Source: Winogradskyella psychrotolerans
GTDB lineage: Bacteria; Bacteroidota; Bacteroidia; Flavobacteriales; Flavobacteriaceae
NCBI RefSeq assembly: GCF_018860565.1
Contig: NZ_JAHKPS010000004.1
Coordinates: 24,348-88,347, forward strand
Length of the DNA: 64,000 nt
Reading direction: 5' to 3'
The stretch's first letter is position 1, and every line of letters starts with the position of its first letter. Shown here piece by piece: positions 43,496 through 53,328 of this stretch. A program made the translations under genes and the position numbers. Below the pieces are notes generated by a model, which searched no databases, was not told the origin of the DNA, and saw nothing but the letters and a program-made list of their open reading frames with translations.

Positions 43496-43525
43496 CCTTT
43501 TATTATGAGTCGTAGTAAACGATAT

Positions 43526-44275
43526 TTAGAAGGCGTTTACAATTGCATAAAAGTCTTCTGCTTTAAGCGCTGCACCACCAATTAATCCACCATCAACATC
43601 TGGTTTAGAAAAAATCTCTTTAGCATTTGCTGGTTTTACACTTCCGCCATATAATATTGAAACAGAATCTGCAACGTCATTTCCATATTTATCTGCCAAA
43701 GTTTTTCTAACGAAAGCATGCATATCTTGAGCTTGCTCTGGACTCGCTGTTTCACCTGTTCCAATGGCCCAAACGGGTTCGTAAGCTAAAACAATGCTTT
43801 TAAAAGCATCTGCACCTAAATGAAACAATGCGTTTTTAATTTGCCCCTCAACAACAGCTTCTTCATTTCCGGCTTTTCTATCTGCTAATTCTTCTCCAAA
43901 ACAGAAAATAACGCGCATATCATTTGCTAAAGCCGCGTCTACTTTTTTAGCTAATGATTCATCCGTTTCGTTGTAATATGCTCTACGTTCACTATGCCCA
44001 AGAATTACGGTTTTAATTCCGATACTCTTTAACATACTAGCACTAACCTCACCTGTGTAAGCTCCGTTTTCTGCAAAATGCATATTCTGAGCAATAACCT
44101 CTATAGGTTCTTGGCGTAAAGATTCAAACGCTTGCCATAAATTTGTAAACGTTGGTGCAATCATTACCTCAGCATCTGATGTTTGATTTTGCTTTAACAA
44201 ATCTGTTATTAACAGTTCTGTTTGAGGTAAATCATTATTCATTTTCCAGTTTCCGGCTACAATATGTTTTCTCAT
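43526..44275 (-). CDS. tpiA: Triose-phosphate isomerase
   Basis: The enzyme interconverts DHAP and glyceraldehyde 3-phosphate. The catalytic Lys is in GNWKMN, His in LGHSERR and Glu in AYEPVWAIGTG. The frame opens upstream to 44323, but the ATG at 44275 gives the usual 249 residues. A -7 element (plus-strand CAAAAATA, 44310-44317) lies inside the longer frame. Confidence 0.97.
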   Translation of the reverse strand: MRKHIVAGNWKMNNDLPQTELLITDLLKQNQTSDAEVMIAPTFTNLWQAFESLRQEPIEVIAQNMHFAENGAYTGEVSASMLKSIGIKTVILGHSERRAYYNETDESLAKKVDAALANDMRVIFCFGEELADRKAGNEEAVVEGQIKNALFHLGADAFKSIVLAYEPVWAIGTGETASPEQAQDMHAFVRKTLADKYGNDVADSVSILYGGSVKPANAKEIFSKPDVDGGLIGGAALKAEDFYAIVNAF

Positions 44276-44360
44276 AATATAAGTGAATTGATTTTTTAAT
44301 TTTAATGCACAAAAATAACACAATAAAGGTGAAAGTAAATTGACAATTATCAGTATTTCA

Positions 44361-45437
44361 TTAAGATAACTTTACTCTAGGATCTAACCAAGCATAAATA
44401 ATATCTACAAAAATATTAATAGTTATAAAAATGATGGCTATCACTAAAACAGCTCCCATTATTACAGGTAAATCTAAAGTATTTAATGCATTTACAATTT
44501 CTTTACCTAAACCATTCCATCCAAAAATGTACTCTACAAAAACAGCTCCTGCCAACATAGACGCAAACCAACCTGAAATAGCTGTAACTACAGGATTTAA
44601 CGCATTTTTAACTGCATGATTTTTTATAACCTGAAACTCACTTAAACCTTTAGCTCTTGCTGTTCTAATATAATCTTGATTTAAGACTTCTAATAATGAA
44701 TTCCGCATCAACTGAATCACTACGGCCAATGGCCTAATTCCTAAAACAATGGCTGGAAGTATTAAATTTTTCCATTTAATGGTCATTTTCTCACCAAAAT
44801 CATCAAGTTCGTACAAGCTTCCTGTCATCTCTAAATTGGTGTACTTATGTAGTACAAAACCAAACAACCAAGCGAACAAAATAGCGCTAAAAAATGATGG
44901 CACACTCATACCAAATGTGCTTAATATTTGAATGGACTTATCGATCCAAGTATCTTTGTACAATGCTGAAATGATACCAAAAACAACACCTAAAATAATC
45001 GCAATAACAATAGCTGAAATTGCTAAAACAAACGTATTTGGAATAGTTTCCCCAATTACTTGAGTTACTTTTTTGCCTTGCTTGGTAAAAGATTCTCTTA
45101 AATAAGGTGTTTTTACAACCGTAGTTGTATTACCTAATGTAAAAAGCGTTGTTGCAGTATATTTATTAGGACTCAAATAAGTATAATCTTTTGGTGTATT
45201 TGAATGAAATGAAATGGGCGACAAATCATTTAAATAATATAAAAACTGGGTTCCTATAGGTTTATCAAAGCCATATTTTTGTTTTACCGCTTGTACTTGT
45301 TCTGCCGTTTGATTTTGACCTAACATCATCTTAGCAGGATCGCCAGGTAAAATTGTAAATAAAAAGAAAATGACAGTTATAACGCCAATTAAGGTGATAC
45401 ATGCGTAGCCAATTTTATGAAATAAATACTTTATCAA
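44361..45437 (-). CDS. DppB/OppB-type ABC transporter permease (orphan)
   Basis: The 358-residue protein has six membrane helices, the N-terminal ILPGDPAKMMLG and the BPD permease EAA loop RTARAKGLSEFQVIKNHAVKNALNPVV. A large periplasmic insert (~60-140) lies between helices 1 and 2. It resembles the first permease of oligopeptide/dipeptide ABC systems. No second permease, binding protein or ATPase is nearby, so partners must be elsewhere. The gene sits between the DoxX-type gene and tpiA. Confidence 0.85.
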   Translation of the reverse strand: MIKYLFHKIGYACITLIGVITVIFFLFTILPGDPAKMMLGQNQTAEQVQAVKQKYGFDKPIGTQFLYYLNDLSPISFHSNTPKDYTYLSPNKYTATTLFTLGNTTTVVKTPYLRESFTKQGKKVTQVIGETIPNTFVLAISAIVIAIILGVVFGIISALYKDTWIDKSIQILSTFGMSVPSFFSAILFAWLFGFVLHKYTNLEMTGSLYELDDFGEKMTIKWKNLILPAIVLGIRPLAVVIQLMRNSLLEVLNQDYIRTARAKGLSEFQVIKNHAVKNALNPVVTAISGWFASMLAGAVFVEYIFGWNGLGKEIVNALNTLDLPVIMGAVLVIAIIFITINIFVDIIYAWLDPRVKLS

Positions 45438-45584
45438 AAACAGATTCTTTTTTTAATTTCAAAATCTAACTATTGAAAACTATTACACAAAGAATATCTA
45501 AAGTTTTTCAAAAATTATTTTAGTTAGCATTTAACACCAATCTCAAATTCACGTTAATATTATTAACCACACAAAGGTTACAAA

Positions 45585-46679
45585 CTACAATTCAATAGCT
45601 TCAATATCATTCCAATGTGCCTTGTTTACCACTGTTCCACTATTTAAAATAATGACTCCTGGGTTTGCCCTAACAATAGTTTTTACAACTTTCTCGTCAC
45701 ATAAGTAAAATTCAAAATTAAGATTGTAATCTTTTTTTAGCTGTGCTTTATCTGCAGAGCCAGAAGATGTTAAACCAATTACAGTATACCCTTTTTTCAT
45801 CGCTTCGTCTGTAAACGATTTTAACTTTGCTACACCTTCAGCTTCACCTTTAGTAACATTATACATCGTAATCATTATTAACTTTTCTTTTTCTAAGAAA
45901 TATTGGGTTAAATCTTCATCATCAGATTCTATAGATAAATCCTGAATTGGAGGCACATAACCTTCATCAATAACTTTAGTTTCTACACCTACATACTCAC
46001 CGTCTACTTTTGGATAACTTCCATTGGTTACAAATTGTTGCTCTTCGCCATTAACATTAAATGTCCATGTATATTCTGTAATTGCTTTTGGTGCACCTTC
46101 TGGAGTCACCATTTGTTCCGGTAAATTTTTACCAATCGCATAAGCTCTAAAATCTATTGATGGTAAATGCATTAAAACGTGATAACCAAACCAAAGTGAC
46201 AATACAAAACTTAATAGAGCAATTATAGTTGTTGGCAATTTTGTAAAAATAGGTTTAATGTGTTTTATACCTACAAATAGAATTAAAACAAGCACTAACA
46301 GAATCACATCTTTAGTAAAACTTTCCCATGGTGTTAGTTTTAAAGCATCACCAAAGCAACCACAATCTTTTACTTTGTCGAAATAAGCAGAATAAAAAGT
46401 TAAAAATGTAAAAAAGATAATCATTAATAATAAACTCCACACCGTAAATTTTGGTTTATAGCCTATTAATAGAAAAACACCTAAAACAACCTCAAACACT
46501 ACGACAATAACAGAAATCCCTAAAGCATAAGGAATTAAAAATTCAATATTTAAAACATCTGAGCCAAAGTATTCTTCAAGTTTGTATGAAAATCCGAGTG
46601 GATCATTCAGTTTTATAAATCCAGAGATAATGAATAATATTCCGGTGAATATTCTGCTAAGGTTTATTATGTATTTCAT
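45585..46679 (-). CDS. BT_3928-like DoxX/MauE membrane protein with thioredoxin-like tail
   Basis: The 364-residue protein has a DoxX/MauE-type domain of four membrane helices in residues 1-~150. It contains the disulfide motif DCGCFGD, as in MauE/DoxX proteins. A long C-terminal region (~180-364) has a thioredoxin-like order but lacks CxxC. This is a Bacteroidota family of unknown role, possibly periplasmic redox maturation. It lies between DUF1599 and the permease in one strand-consistent block. Confidence 0.85.
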   Translation of the reverse strand: MKYIINLSRIFTGILFIISGFIKLNDPLGFSYKLEEYFGSDVLNIEFLIPYALGISVIVVVFEVVLGVFLLIGYKPKFTVWSLLLMIIFFTFLTFYSAYFDKVKDCGCFGDALKLTPWESFTKDVILLVLVLILFVGIKHIKPIFTKLPTTIIALLSFVLSLWFGYHVLMHLPSIDFRAYAIGKNLPEQMVTPEGAPKAITEYTWTFNVNGEEQQFVTNGSYPKVDGEYVGVETKVIDEGYVPPIQDLSIESDDEDLTQYFLEKEKLIMITMYNVTKGEAEGVAKLKSFTDEAMKKGYTVIGLTSSGSADKAQLKKDYNLNFEFYLCDEKVVKTIVRANPGVIILNSGTVVNKAHWNDIEAIEL

Positions 46680-46775
46680 ATGCTTATTGTATTCCTTTTG
46701 TCCACTAAGAGTCGTCTAAGTGACATTAAATATATGCTTATTTTAATAGATTCCTGTCTTTACAGGAACAACAAG

Positions 46776-47318
46776 TTAATTACCTTCGTTTAAATGAATT
46801 AAAGCAAAAACTGCATAATTTATCATATCTTGATAATTCGCATCAATCCCTTCACTAACAATTGTTTTTCCGGCATTATCTTCAATCTGTTTTACACGTA
46901 ATAATTTCTGTAAAATTAAATCTGTTAATGAGCTTACACGCATATCGCGCCAAGCTTCACCATAATCGTGATTTTTATCTAACATTAATTGCTTTGTTAT
47001 GGCAATTTTTTCATCGTAAAGTTTAGTAGCTTCTTCTGTACTTAAATCGGGTTGTTCTACAACTCCCTTTTCTATCTGAATTAGAGCCATAGCACAATAA
47101 TTAATTATGCCTATAAACTCACTAACTTCGCCTTCATCTACTTTTCTAACTTCGTTTTGCTGCAGCCCTCTTATACGCTGGGCTTTTATAAAAATTTGAT
47201 CGGTTAATGATGGTAATCTTAAAATTCTCCATGCACTACCATAATCACTCATTTTATTTACATAAAGAGCTCTACATTTGGCAATTACGGCATCATATTG
47301 TTTTGAAGTATCTTGCAT
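46776..47318 (-). CDS. DUF1599 domain protein (internal duplication)
   Basis: The 180-residue protein holds two DUF1599 repeats. The first half has KMSDYGSAWRILRLPSLTDQI...KAQRIRGLQ and the second KNHDYGEAWRDMRVSSLTDLI...KLLRVKQIE; each ends INYC/YAVFALI. Pfam groups the family with nucleotide-modification-associated domains; its biochemical role is unproven. It is divergent from folP and precedes the DoxX gene. Confidence 0.88.
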   Translation of the reverse strand: MQDTSKQYDAVIAKCRALYVNKMSDYGSAWRILRLPSLTDQIFIKAQRIRGLQQNEVRKVDEGEVSEFIGIINYCAMALIQIEKGVVEQPDLSTEEATKLYDEKIAITKQLMLDKNHDYGEAWRDMRVSSLTDLILQKLLRVKQIEDNAGKTIVSEGIDANYQDMINYAVFALIHLNEGN

Positions 47319-47498
47319 TGCTATAAATTAAGGTTCCGAAAGAATAAACTCTTGGATTAAAAACGATTCAAATATAAAGCCATGCCCTATATATTAATCT
47401 CGATTATCGCGTAAAATTTCCGTAAATTTCGCATAAATAAATTAGAAGTTCAAGATTTGAGGTTTAAAGTTTTCTTAACGTTTTTTTTAGATTAAATT

Positions 47499-48326
47499 AT
47501 GAATATTAACTGTAAAGGCAAACTCATAGATTTATCCACACCTAAAGTGATGGGTATTCTTAATGTTACACCAGATTCGTTTTTTGACGGCGGAAGATAT
47601 AATAACAAAACTGCTATTTTAAATCAAGTTGAAACCATGCTAAGCCATGGAGCTACTTTTATTGATATTGGTGGTTACAGCTCTCGCCCAAATGCTGATG
47701 ATGTTAGTGAAACTGAAGAATTAAACCGTGTCATACCTATTATTGAATTAATCTTAAAAGATTTCCCTGAAACTTTAATTTCTGTTGACACCTTTAGAAG
47801 TCACGTTGCGAAAAAGAGTATTGAAGCTGGTGCGGCCCTAATTAATGATATTTCTGCCGGAAAACTAGATAACAATATGCTTACAACGGTAGGAAAATTA
47901 GCTGTACCATATATTATGATGCACATGAGAGGAACTCCTAGGACCATGCAACAGCACACTCAGTATAATGACCTAACAAAAGAAATTATCTCTTATTTTG
48001 CAGACAGAATTGCAGAAGCTCACAAAGCAAAAATAAACGACCTTATTATAGACCCAGGTTTTGGGTTTGCAAAAACCACAGAACAAAACTTTGAATTGCT
48101 CAATACACTAGAATTACTACAACTAATAGACCAACCTATTCTAGCTGGAGTCTCTCGAAAATCTATGATTTACAAAACATTAAATTCAACTTCAGAAAAT
48201 GCTCTTAACGGTACCACTGCTTTACACATGGTTGCTTTGCAAAAAGGAGCAAAAATTTTACGTGTACACGATGTAAAAGAAGCTTCAGAATGTATTACCC
48301 TTTATAACCAATTGCAATCTAATTAA
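47499..48326 (+). CDS. folP: Dihydropteroate synthase
   Basis: The 275-residue enzyme joins pABA to the pterin. It includes VTPDSFFDGG, DIGGYSSRP, INDISAGK, MHMRGTP, DPGFGFAKT and SRKSM, all standard pterin- and pABA-binding loops. It is the target of sulfonamides; no unusual substitution is apparent. A lipoprotein gene starts 3 nt after the stop. Confidence 0.97.
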   Translation: MNINCKGKLIDLSTPKVMGILNVTPDSFFDGGRYNNKTAILNQVETMLSHGATFIDIGGYSSRPNADDVSETEELNRVIPIIELILKDFPETLISVDTFRSHVAKKSIEAGAALINDISAGKLDNNMLTTVGKLAVPYIMMHMRGTPRTMQQHTQYNDLTKEIISYFADRIAEAHKAKINDLIIDPGFGFAKTTEQNFELLNTLELLQLIDQPILAGVSRKSMIYKTLNSTSENALNGTTALHMVALQKGAKILRVHDVKEASECITLYNQLQSN

Positions 48327-48329
48327 CCC

Positions 48330-49034
48330 ATGCGCTATATATACTTACTTATTATTTTAACATGTTTTAGCTGTAGCAACGAACGTGTTTTACACTTACC
48401 GGAAATTGAACAAGCGGAAGTTACAGAAGTTTTAGATGTATCACCTGCTTATATTTTTTATGATGAAACACAAGCTGATTCGACTTTATTAAATCGAAAA
48501 AATCTGATTATCTCTACAAATTGGCTAGTTAATGTAGATAAACGATTAACATTAAAACAAGCCATTCCGCATATAAAATTTATACAAGACAAAAAGCGAA
48601 ATGCCGAAATGCATAAAAATGAAGATGCTAAAAATTATTTTACTTGTAATGATACGAGTATTGGCAATTTGGGATTTTTAGAATTTACAGATGTTTTCTA
48701 CGAGTTTTCTGAACCAATAGACACCTCTATAAATCTACAGGATCTCGTAGCAGAAAAATTAAAAAACAACCAAACCTCAACAAGTACTTTTTTAGAAATA
48801 CCATTAGACATAACTAATAACAATAAAGATAAGATTCAACAAGAACTCCAATCTTATATAGAATTATTAGCTCTTAGTACTTCAATTTCTGAAGACATGG
48901 TAATAAAAGGCTATGCTATTGATCTTTATTTTGATGAACGTATGAGCTTTCAAGATTACATTTCAGTAAAATCAAAATTATCAAAAATTAAATCTGAAAA
49001 AATTATAATTACCAACAACGAATTTATATACTAA
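48330..49034 (+). CDS. Hypothetical lipoprotein in the folP-cdaA locus
   Basis: The lipobox TCFSC (Cys ~15) follows a hydrophobic N-terminus. The 234-residue protein is not recognised. The C-terminal ~100 residues carry repeated ExbD/TolR-like features (VIKGYAIDLYFDERMSFQDY ... EKIIITNNEF), which is suggestive but weak. It is 3 nt downstream of folP and about 110 nt upstream of cdaA. Confidence 0.7.
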   Translation: MRYIYLLIILTCFSCSNERVLHLPEIEQAEVTEVLDVSPAYIFYDETQADSTLLNRKNLIISTNWLVNVDKRLTLKQAIPHIKFIQDKKRNAEMHKNEDAKNYFTCNDTSIGNLGFLEFTDVFYEFSEPIDTSINLQDLVAEKLKNNQTSTSTFLEIPLDITNNNKDKIQQELQSYIELLALSTSISEDMVIKGYAIDLYFDERMSFQDYISVKSKLSKIKSEKIIITNNEFIY

Positions 49035-49142
49035 AAACATACTCCTTTTAACTTTATTAAAATCGAAAAGGGCTTAATTATTAGAGACGCATTTTCTTTT
49101 CTACTAAACATAAATTACTAAATTAGCAGAAACACTAGCCAT

Positions 49143-49925
49143 TTGGAAAATTTACAACTTTGGGATTTTAGATTTATAGACTTCGTGGATGTCTTCCTCG
49201 TAGCTATTCTACTCTATTACATCTACAAGCTTGTAAAAGGCACCGTTGCCATCAATATCTTTATTGGTATCCTTGTCATTTATTTTGCTTGGAGATTAAC
49301 AGACTTCCTCAACATGCAGATGCTTTATAGCATTTTCGATGGATTTATGAAAGTTGGTATTATTGCATTAATCGTTGTGTTTCAACCAGAAATTAGAAAA
49401 TTTCTTCTAATGGTTGGCTCTACTAATATTGGTGGCAAACGAAATCTTTTTAAAAACTTTAAGTTTCTTAAAAACGACGATCAAACCTCAACAGATGTTG
49501 ACGCAATAATAAATGCTTGCAACAAAATGGGGACTACAAACACAGGAGCTTTAATCGTTATTGAACGTAACAATAATTTAGATTTTCTAACAGATACAGG
49601 AGACGAAATGAACATCTTAGTCTCACAACCTATTATAGAAAGTATCTTTTTTAAAAATAGTCCGCTTCATGATGGCGCTATAATAATAGACAAAAACATT
49701 GTAAAAGCAACACGAGTTATTCTTCCTGTGAATAATGAAAAAAACATTCCAGAACGTTTTGGGTTACGACACAGAGCTGCCATTGGTATTACAGAAAAAA
49801 CAGATGCTTTAGCACTTTGTGTAAGTGAAGAAACAGGACAGATTTCTTATATTAAAAATGGCGAGTTCGAAATGTTTAAAAATACAGATGAACTTAGAGA
49901 AAAAATTAAGCAAGATTTAGGTTAA
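49143..49925 (+). CDS. cdaA: Diadenylate cyclase CdaA
   Basis: The 260-residue protein makes c-di-AMP. Three N-terminal membrane helices (about 15-32, 37-53, 60-80) precede the DAC domain. Its catalytic motifs are HDGAIII (DGA) and GLRHRAAIGITE (RHR). The start codon is TTG; no in-frame ATG precedes the membrane region. The stop overlaps the start of the downstream DUF3667 gene by 1 nt. Confidence 0.95.
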   Translation: MENLQLWDFRFIDFVDVFLVAILLYYIYKLVKGTVAINIFIGILVIYFAWRLTDFLNMQMLYSIFDGFMKVGIIALIVVFQPEIRKFLLMVGSTNIGGKRNLFKNFKFLKNDDQTSTDVDAIINACNKMGTTNTGALIVIERNNNLDFLTDTGDEMNILVSQPIIESIFFKNSPLHDGAIIIDKNIVKATRVILPVNNEKNIPERFGLRHRAAIGITEKTDALALCVSEETGQISYIKNGEFEMFKNTDELREKIKQDLG

Positions 49926-50716
49926 TGAATTGTAAAAATTGTAATAACACGCTTAGAGCATCACAAAAATTTTGTGATGAGTGTGGTGCAAAAATTATTC
50001 ATAATCGCCTAAAGCCAAAAGTATTGGCTCAACAAATAAACGAACAATTTATTTCCATTGATAATAAATTCCTACGCACATTTATTGATCTTTTTAAACA
50101 ACCTGAAACCGTAATTATAGGCTATATTGAAGGTACTCGAAAAAAATATATAGATGTACTTCAATATTTTGCGATTGCCTTAACTTTAGCCGGAATTCAG
50201 GTCTTTTTAATGACCACCTTTTTTAAAGAAGCTTTAGATTTTGGATCAGCATTTATGGAAGGTTTTAATTCTGCTACATCACAAACAAAAAATCCTTTTG
50301 CAGATTTTAATTTCGATATTTTCACTAAATATCAAGGTCTTATGTATATCATTTCTGTACCTTTTTCTGCTTTAGGCACATGGTTAGGTTATTATCTACT
50401 AGGTGAAAGACGCTATAATTTTACAGAACATTTAGTGATTAACCTATACTACTCTGCCCAAGTCATTATTATTTCGGCTGTTTTAACAATTTTGTTTTTA
50501 GTATTCGGATTAGACTATCTAATTGTTTATAGCATTATTGCCATACCAAATTTTGTTTACTTTTTCTACGTTCTCAAACGCATATTTAAAGGACCTTTTT
50601 GGGAAGCATTTACACGATTTATTTTTGTAATGATTACCTATTTTATATCATTCTCTATTGTAGGACTTATTTTCTTTATCTTAGGTATTATTATCGCAAT
50701 AATGGCACATAATTGA
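49925..50716 (+). CDS. DUF3667 zinc-ribbon membrane protein, copy 1
   Basis: The N-terminus CKNCNNTLRASQKFCDECGAK is a zinc ribbon (four Cys at about 3, 6, 17, 20). Several membrane helices (about 80-100, 140-160, 180-205, 215-230, 240-262) follow, with KQPETVIIGYIEGTRKKYIDVLQYFAIAL at the start of the DUF3667 core. It overlaps cdaA by 1 nt and the next DUF3667 gene by 4 nt. Co-translation suggests a role linked to c-di-AMP or envelope homeostasis (inference). Confidence 0.85.
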   Translation: MNCKNCNNTLRASQKFCDECGAKIIHNRLKPKVLAQQINEQFISIDNKFLRTFIDLFKQPETVIIGYIEGTRKKYIDVLQYFAIALTLAGIQVFLMTTFFKEALDFGSAFMEGFNSATSQTKNPFADFNFDIFTKYQGLMYIISVPFSALGTWLGYYLLGERRYNFTEHLVINLYYSAQVIIISAVLTILFLVFGLDYLIVYSIIAIPNFVYFFYVLKRIFKGPFWEAFTRFIFVMITYFISFSIVGLIFFILGIIIAIMAHN

Positions 50717-51495
50717 ATTGTAAAAACTGTCATATAACGCTTGAAGAACACGATGACTATTGTAAAAGTTGCGGTGCTAAAGTGATTAGAAACCGATTGA
50801 CACTTCGTAATCTTTTTGAGCATATTAGCGAAACCTTCTTTAACTACGATAATAAATTACTCCAAACGTTTATTCAACTATTTAAACAACCTGAAGACGT
50901 AATAGTTAGCTATATAAATGGTGTACGAAAAAAATATGTTAACCCTATTAGTTTCTTTGGATTGGCATTAACCTTAACTGGACTTTCAATATTTTTATTG
51001 AAGAAATTTTATATGCAGCATTTAGACTTTTCTGGTTTTTTTGGCGACATTAACTTTTCACAAAATGCGTTTGACTCATCATTTAGTTTTGGTTTAGAGT
51101 ACAATTCCTTAATTTATGTTGCATTTATTCCAATATCGGCAATTATTTCATGGATTGTTTTTATAGATAAAAAATACAATCTCACTGAGCATGCTATAGT
51201 TTACTTATACTCCATGTCTTTTTTAATGGTACTGATGTTTTTTATAGCACAAATCGCATTACTCCTTACGCCAAGCAATTACATGCTCTTTAGCCTTCTA
51301 TTATGGCCGCTAATGTTTTTATATCATTGCTATATTTTAAAACGACTATTTAAACTATCATTAGGAAGTTTAATTATAAAATCTATGCTGTTTTTTATAC
51401 TATTTTTTGTGACCTATATTGGTGTTTCAATTTTAGTATTTGTAATAATGCTGATTACAGGCGTTGTTAATCTTGAAGATTTTGCCCCAAAATAA
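50713..51495 (+). CDS. DUF3667 zinc-ribbon membrane protein, copy 2
   Basis: The start is TTG, overlapping the previous stop by 4 nt (TTGA). The 260-residue protein begins with the same zinc ribbon (CKNCH...YCKSCGAK) and shares FKQPEDVIVSYINGVRKKYVNPISFFGLAL with its neighbour. It is a tandem duplicate whose later membrane part has diverged. It converges with the MsbA-like exporter gene. Confidence 0.85.
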   Translation: MNCKNCHITLEEHDDYCKSCGAKVIRNRLTLRNLFEHISETFFNYDNKLLQTFIQLFKQPEDVIVSYINGVRKKYVNPISFFGLALTLTGLSIFLLKKFYMQHLDFSGFFGDINFSQNAFDSSFSFGLEYNSLIYVAFIPISAIISWIVFIDKKYNLTEHAIVYLYSMSFLMVLMFFIAQIALLLTPSNYMLFSLLLWPLMFLYHCYILKRLFKLSLGSLIIKSMLFFILFFVTYIGVSILVFVIMLITGVVNLEDFAPK

Positions 51496-51505
51496 GGGTC
51501 TTTTA

Positions 51506-53275
51506 CTAAACCTCTTCAGCTTTTAAAAACTGCACTTCGTAAAGATTTTTATAATATCCTGTTTCTTTTTCTAAAAGCGTTTTATGTGTCCCAATTTCAA
51601 CAATTTCTCCAGCTTCCATAACTATTATTTTATCAGCTTGCTGTATCGTTGCCAATCTATGAGCAATAACAATAGACGTTCTTCCTTTAGTTATTTTATC
51701 TGTAGCATCTTGTATTAATTGTTCGGAATATGAATCTACAGAAGATGTTGCTTCATCTAAAATTAAAATACTAGGATTGGTTACATAAGCTCTTAAGAAA
51801 GAAATTAATTGACGTTGACCAGAAGACAACATTACACCACGTTCTTTTACATTATAATGATAACCATCAGGTAAACTAGAAATAAACTCATGAATGCCTA
51901 TTGCTTTTGCTGCATTAACAACATCCTCTTCTGTAATCGCATCGTTATTTAATGTAATATTATTCAGAATTGTATCTGCAAATAAGAATACATCTTGCAA
52001 TACAACAGCTATTTGACTTCGAAGAGAACTTAAAGTCATATTTTTAATATCTGTATCGTCAACTTCAATAGTTCCTGAATTGATATCGTAAAACCGATTC
52101 AGTAAATTTATAATTGTAGATTTTCCTGCACCTGTTGCACCTACAATAGCTACAGTTTCTCCTGCTTCTACATGAAACGATATTCCTTTGAGAACCTCTT
52201 CCTCTTTAATATAAGAGAATCGCACATTTTTAAACGAAATATTACCTTTAAAGTGATTAGCTTCAATAGTTCCAGAATCGTCAATATTAGACGTAGTATC
52301 TAAAACTTTAAAGACACGATCTGCAGCCACCATTCCCATTTGTAGCGTGTTGAATTTATTGGCTATTTGATTTAAAGGTCTAAACAACATAGGAATAAAC
52401 ATAGTAAAGGAAATTAAATCCCCTAATGTTGTGTCAGGGTTTTCAGAAATAGCATCAAAGCCACCAACTAAAATAACCATTGCCATAGTTAATGATGCTA
52501 AAAATTCTGCAATTGGAAAGAAAATAGAATTATACCAAACCGTTTTTAACCACCCTTTTTTGTGACGCTCATTAATCTTCTTGAAATTTTTGTATTCCGT
52601 ATCTTCACGTGTAAATAACTGTAAGATTTTCATACCAGTTACACGCTCTTGAACAAATGAATTTAGGTTAGAAACCTCTGTTCGCACATCTTCAAATGCA
52701 CGTTTCATATATTTTTGAAAAATCTTAGTCGCAAATAAAACAATAGGCATTGTTATAAATACAATAAGGCTCAACTTTATATTTATAAATGCCATAAAAC
52801 CAGCAACCACTAGCATTTTTAAGACATCACTAAAAATCATAAACAGCCCTTGTCCAAAGATATCGGCAATACGCTCCATATCTGTAACAGCTCTTGTAAT
52901 TAAAACACCAACTGAAGATTTATCGAAGTACGTCATTTTAAATTTGAGCATGTGCTTAAATAACTTCACACGTATATCTCTAACCACAGATTGCCCTAAC
53001 CAACTCGCATAATAAATAAACAGTAATTGAGAAACAACCTCAAGCACCAATAAAGCTAGCATGATAAGCATGTATAGTACAAAACCGTTGTATTCTTTAT
53101 TCGCAATTTTAACATCAATAGCTTCCCTTAACACATAAGGTCTAAATGCACCAAACAATGCCAAACCTATTACACAAAATAAGGAAATAACAAAAACTGT
53201 ACGATAGGGTTTTATGTAGTGCAACAATCGTGTAAACAACGATATATCAAATATTTTTTTTCCTTTTTCTGCCAT
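51506..53275 (-). CDS. MsbA-like ABC exporter (permease-ATPase)
   Basis: The 589-residue half-transporter combines six membrane helices (~20-310) with an ATPase domain: Walker A GATGAGKST, Q-loop VVLQDVF, signature LSSGQRQ, Walker B ILILDEATSS and H-loop AHRL. It is MsbA/multidrug-type and works as a homodimer. The substrate is unknown. It is downstream of truA and probably co-transcribed. Confidence 0.95.
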   Translation of the reverse strand: MAEKGKKIFDISLFTRLLHYIKPYRTVFVISLFCVIGLALFGAFRPYVLREAIDVKIANKEYNGFVLYMLIMLALLVLEVVSQLLFIYYASWLGQSVVRDIRVKLFKHMLKFKMTYFDKSSVGVLITRAVTDMERIADIFGQGLFMIFSDVLKMLVVAGFMAFINIKLSLIVFITMPIVLFATKIFQKYMKRAFEDVRTEVSNLNSFVQERVTGMKILQLFTREDTEYKNFKKINERHKKGWLKTVWYNSIFFPIAEFLASLTMAMVILVGGFDAISENPDTTLGDLISFTMFIPMLFRPLNQIANKFNTLQMGMVAADRVFKVLDTTSNIDDSGTIEANHFKGNISFKNVRFSYIKEEEVLKGISFHVEAGETVAIVGATGAGKSTIINLLNRFYDINSGTIEVDDTDIKNMTLSSLRSQIAVVLQDVFLFADTILNNITLNNDAITEEDVVNAAKAIGIHEFISSLPDGYHYNVKERGVMLSSGQRQLISFLRAYVTNPSILILDEATSSVDSYSEQLIQDATDKITKGRTSIVIAHRLATIQQADKIIVMEAGEIVEIGTHKTLLEKETGYYKNLYEVQFLKAEEV

Positions 53276-53328
53276 TTTATGCCGAACTTGTTTCGGTATC
53301 TTTTCCGTTACAACGGAAATTTAATTTA

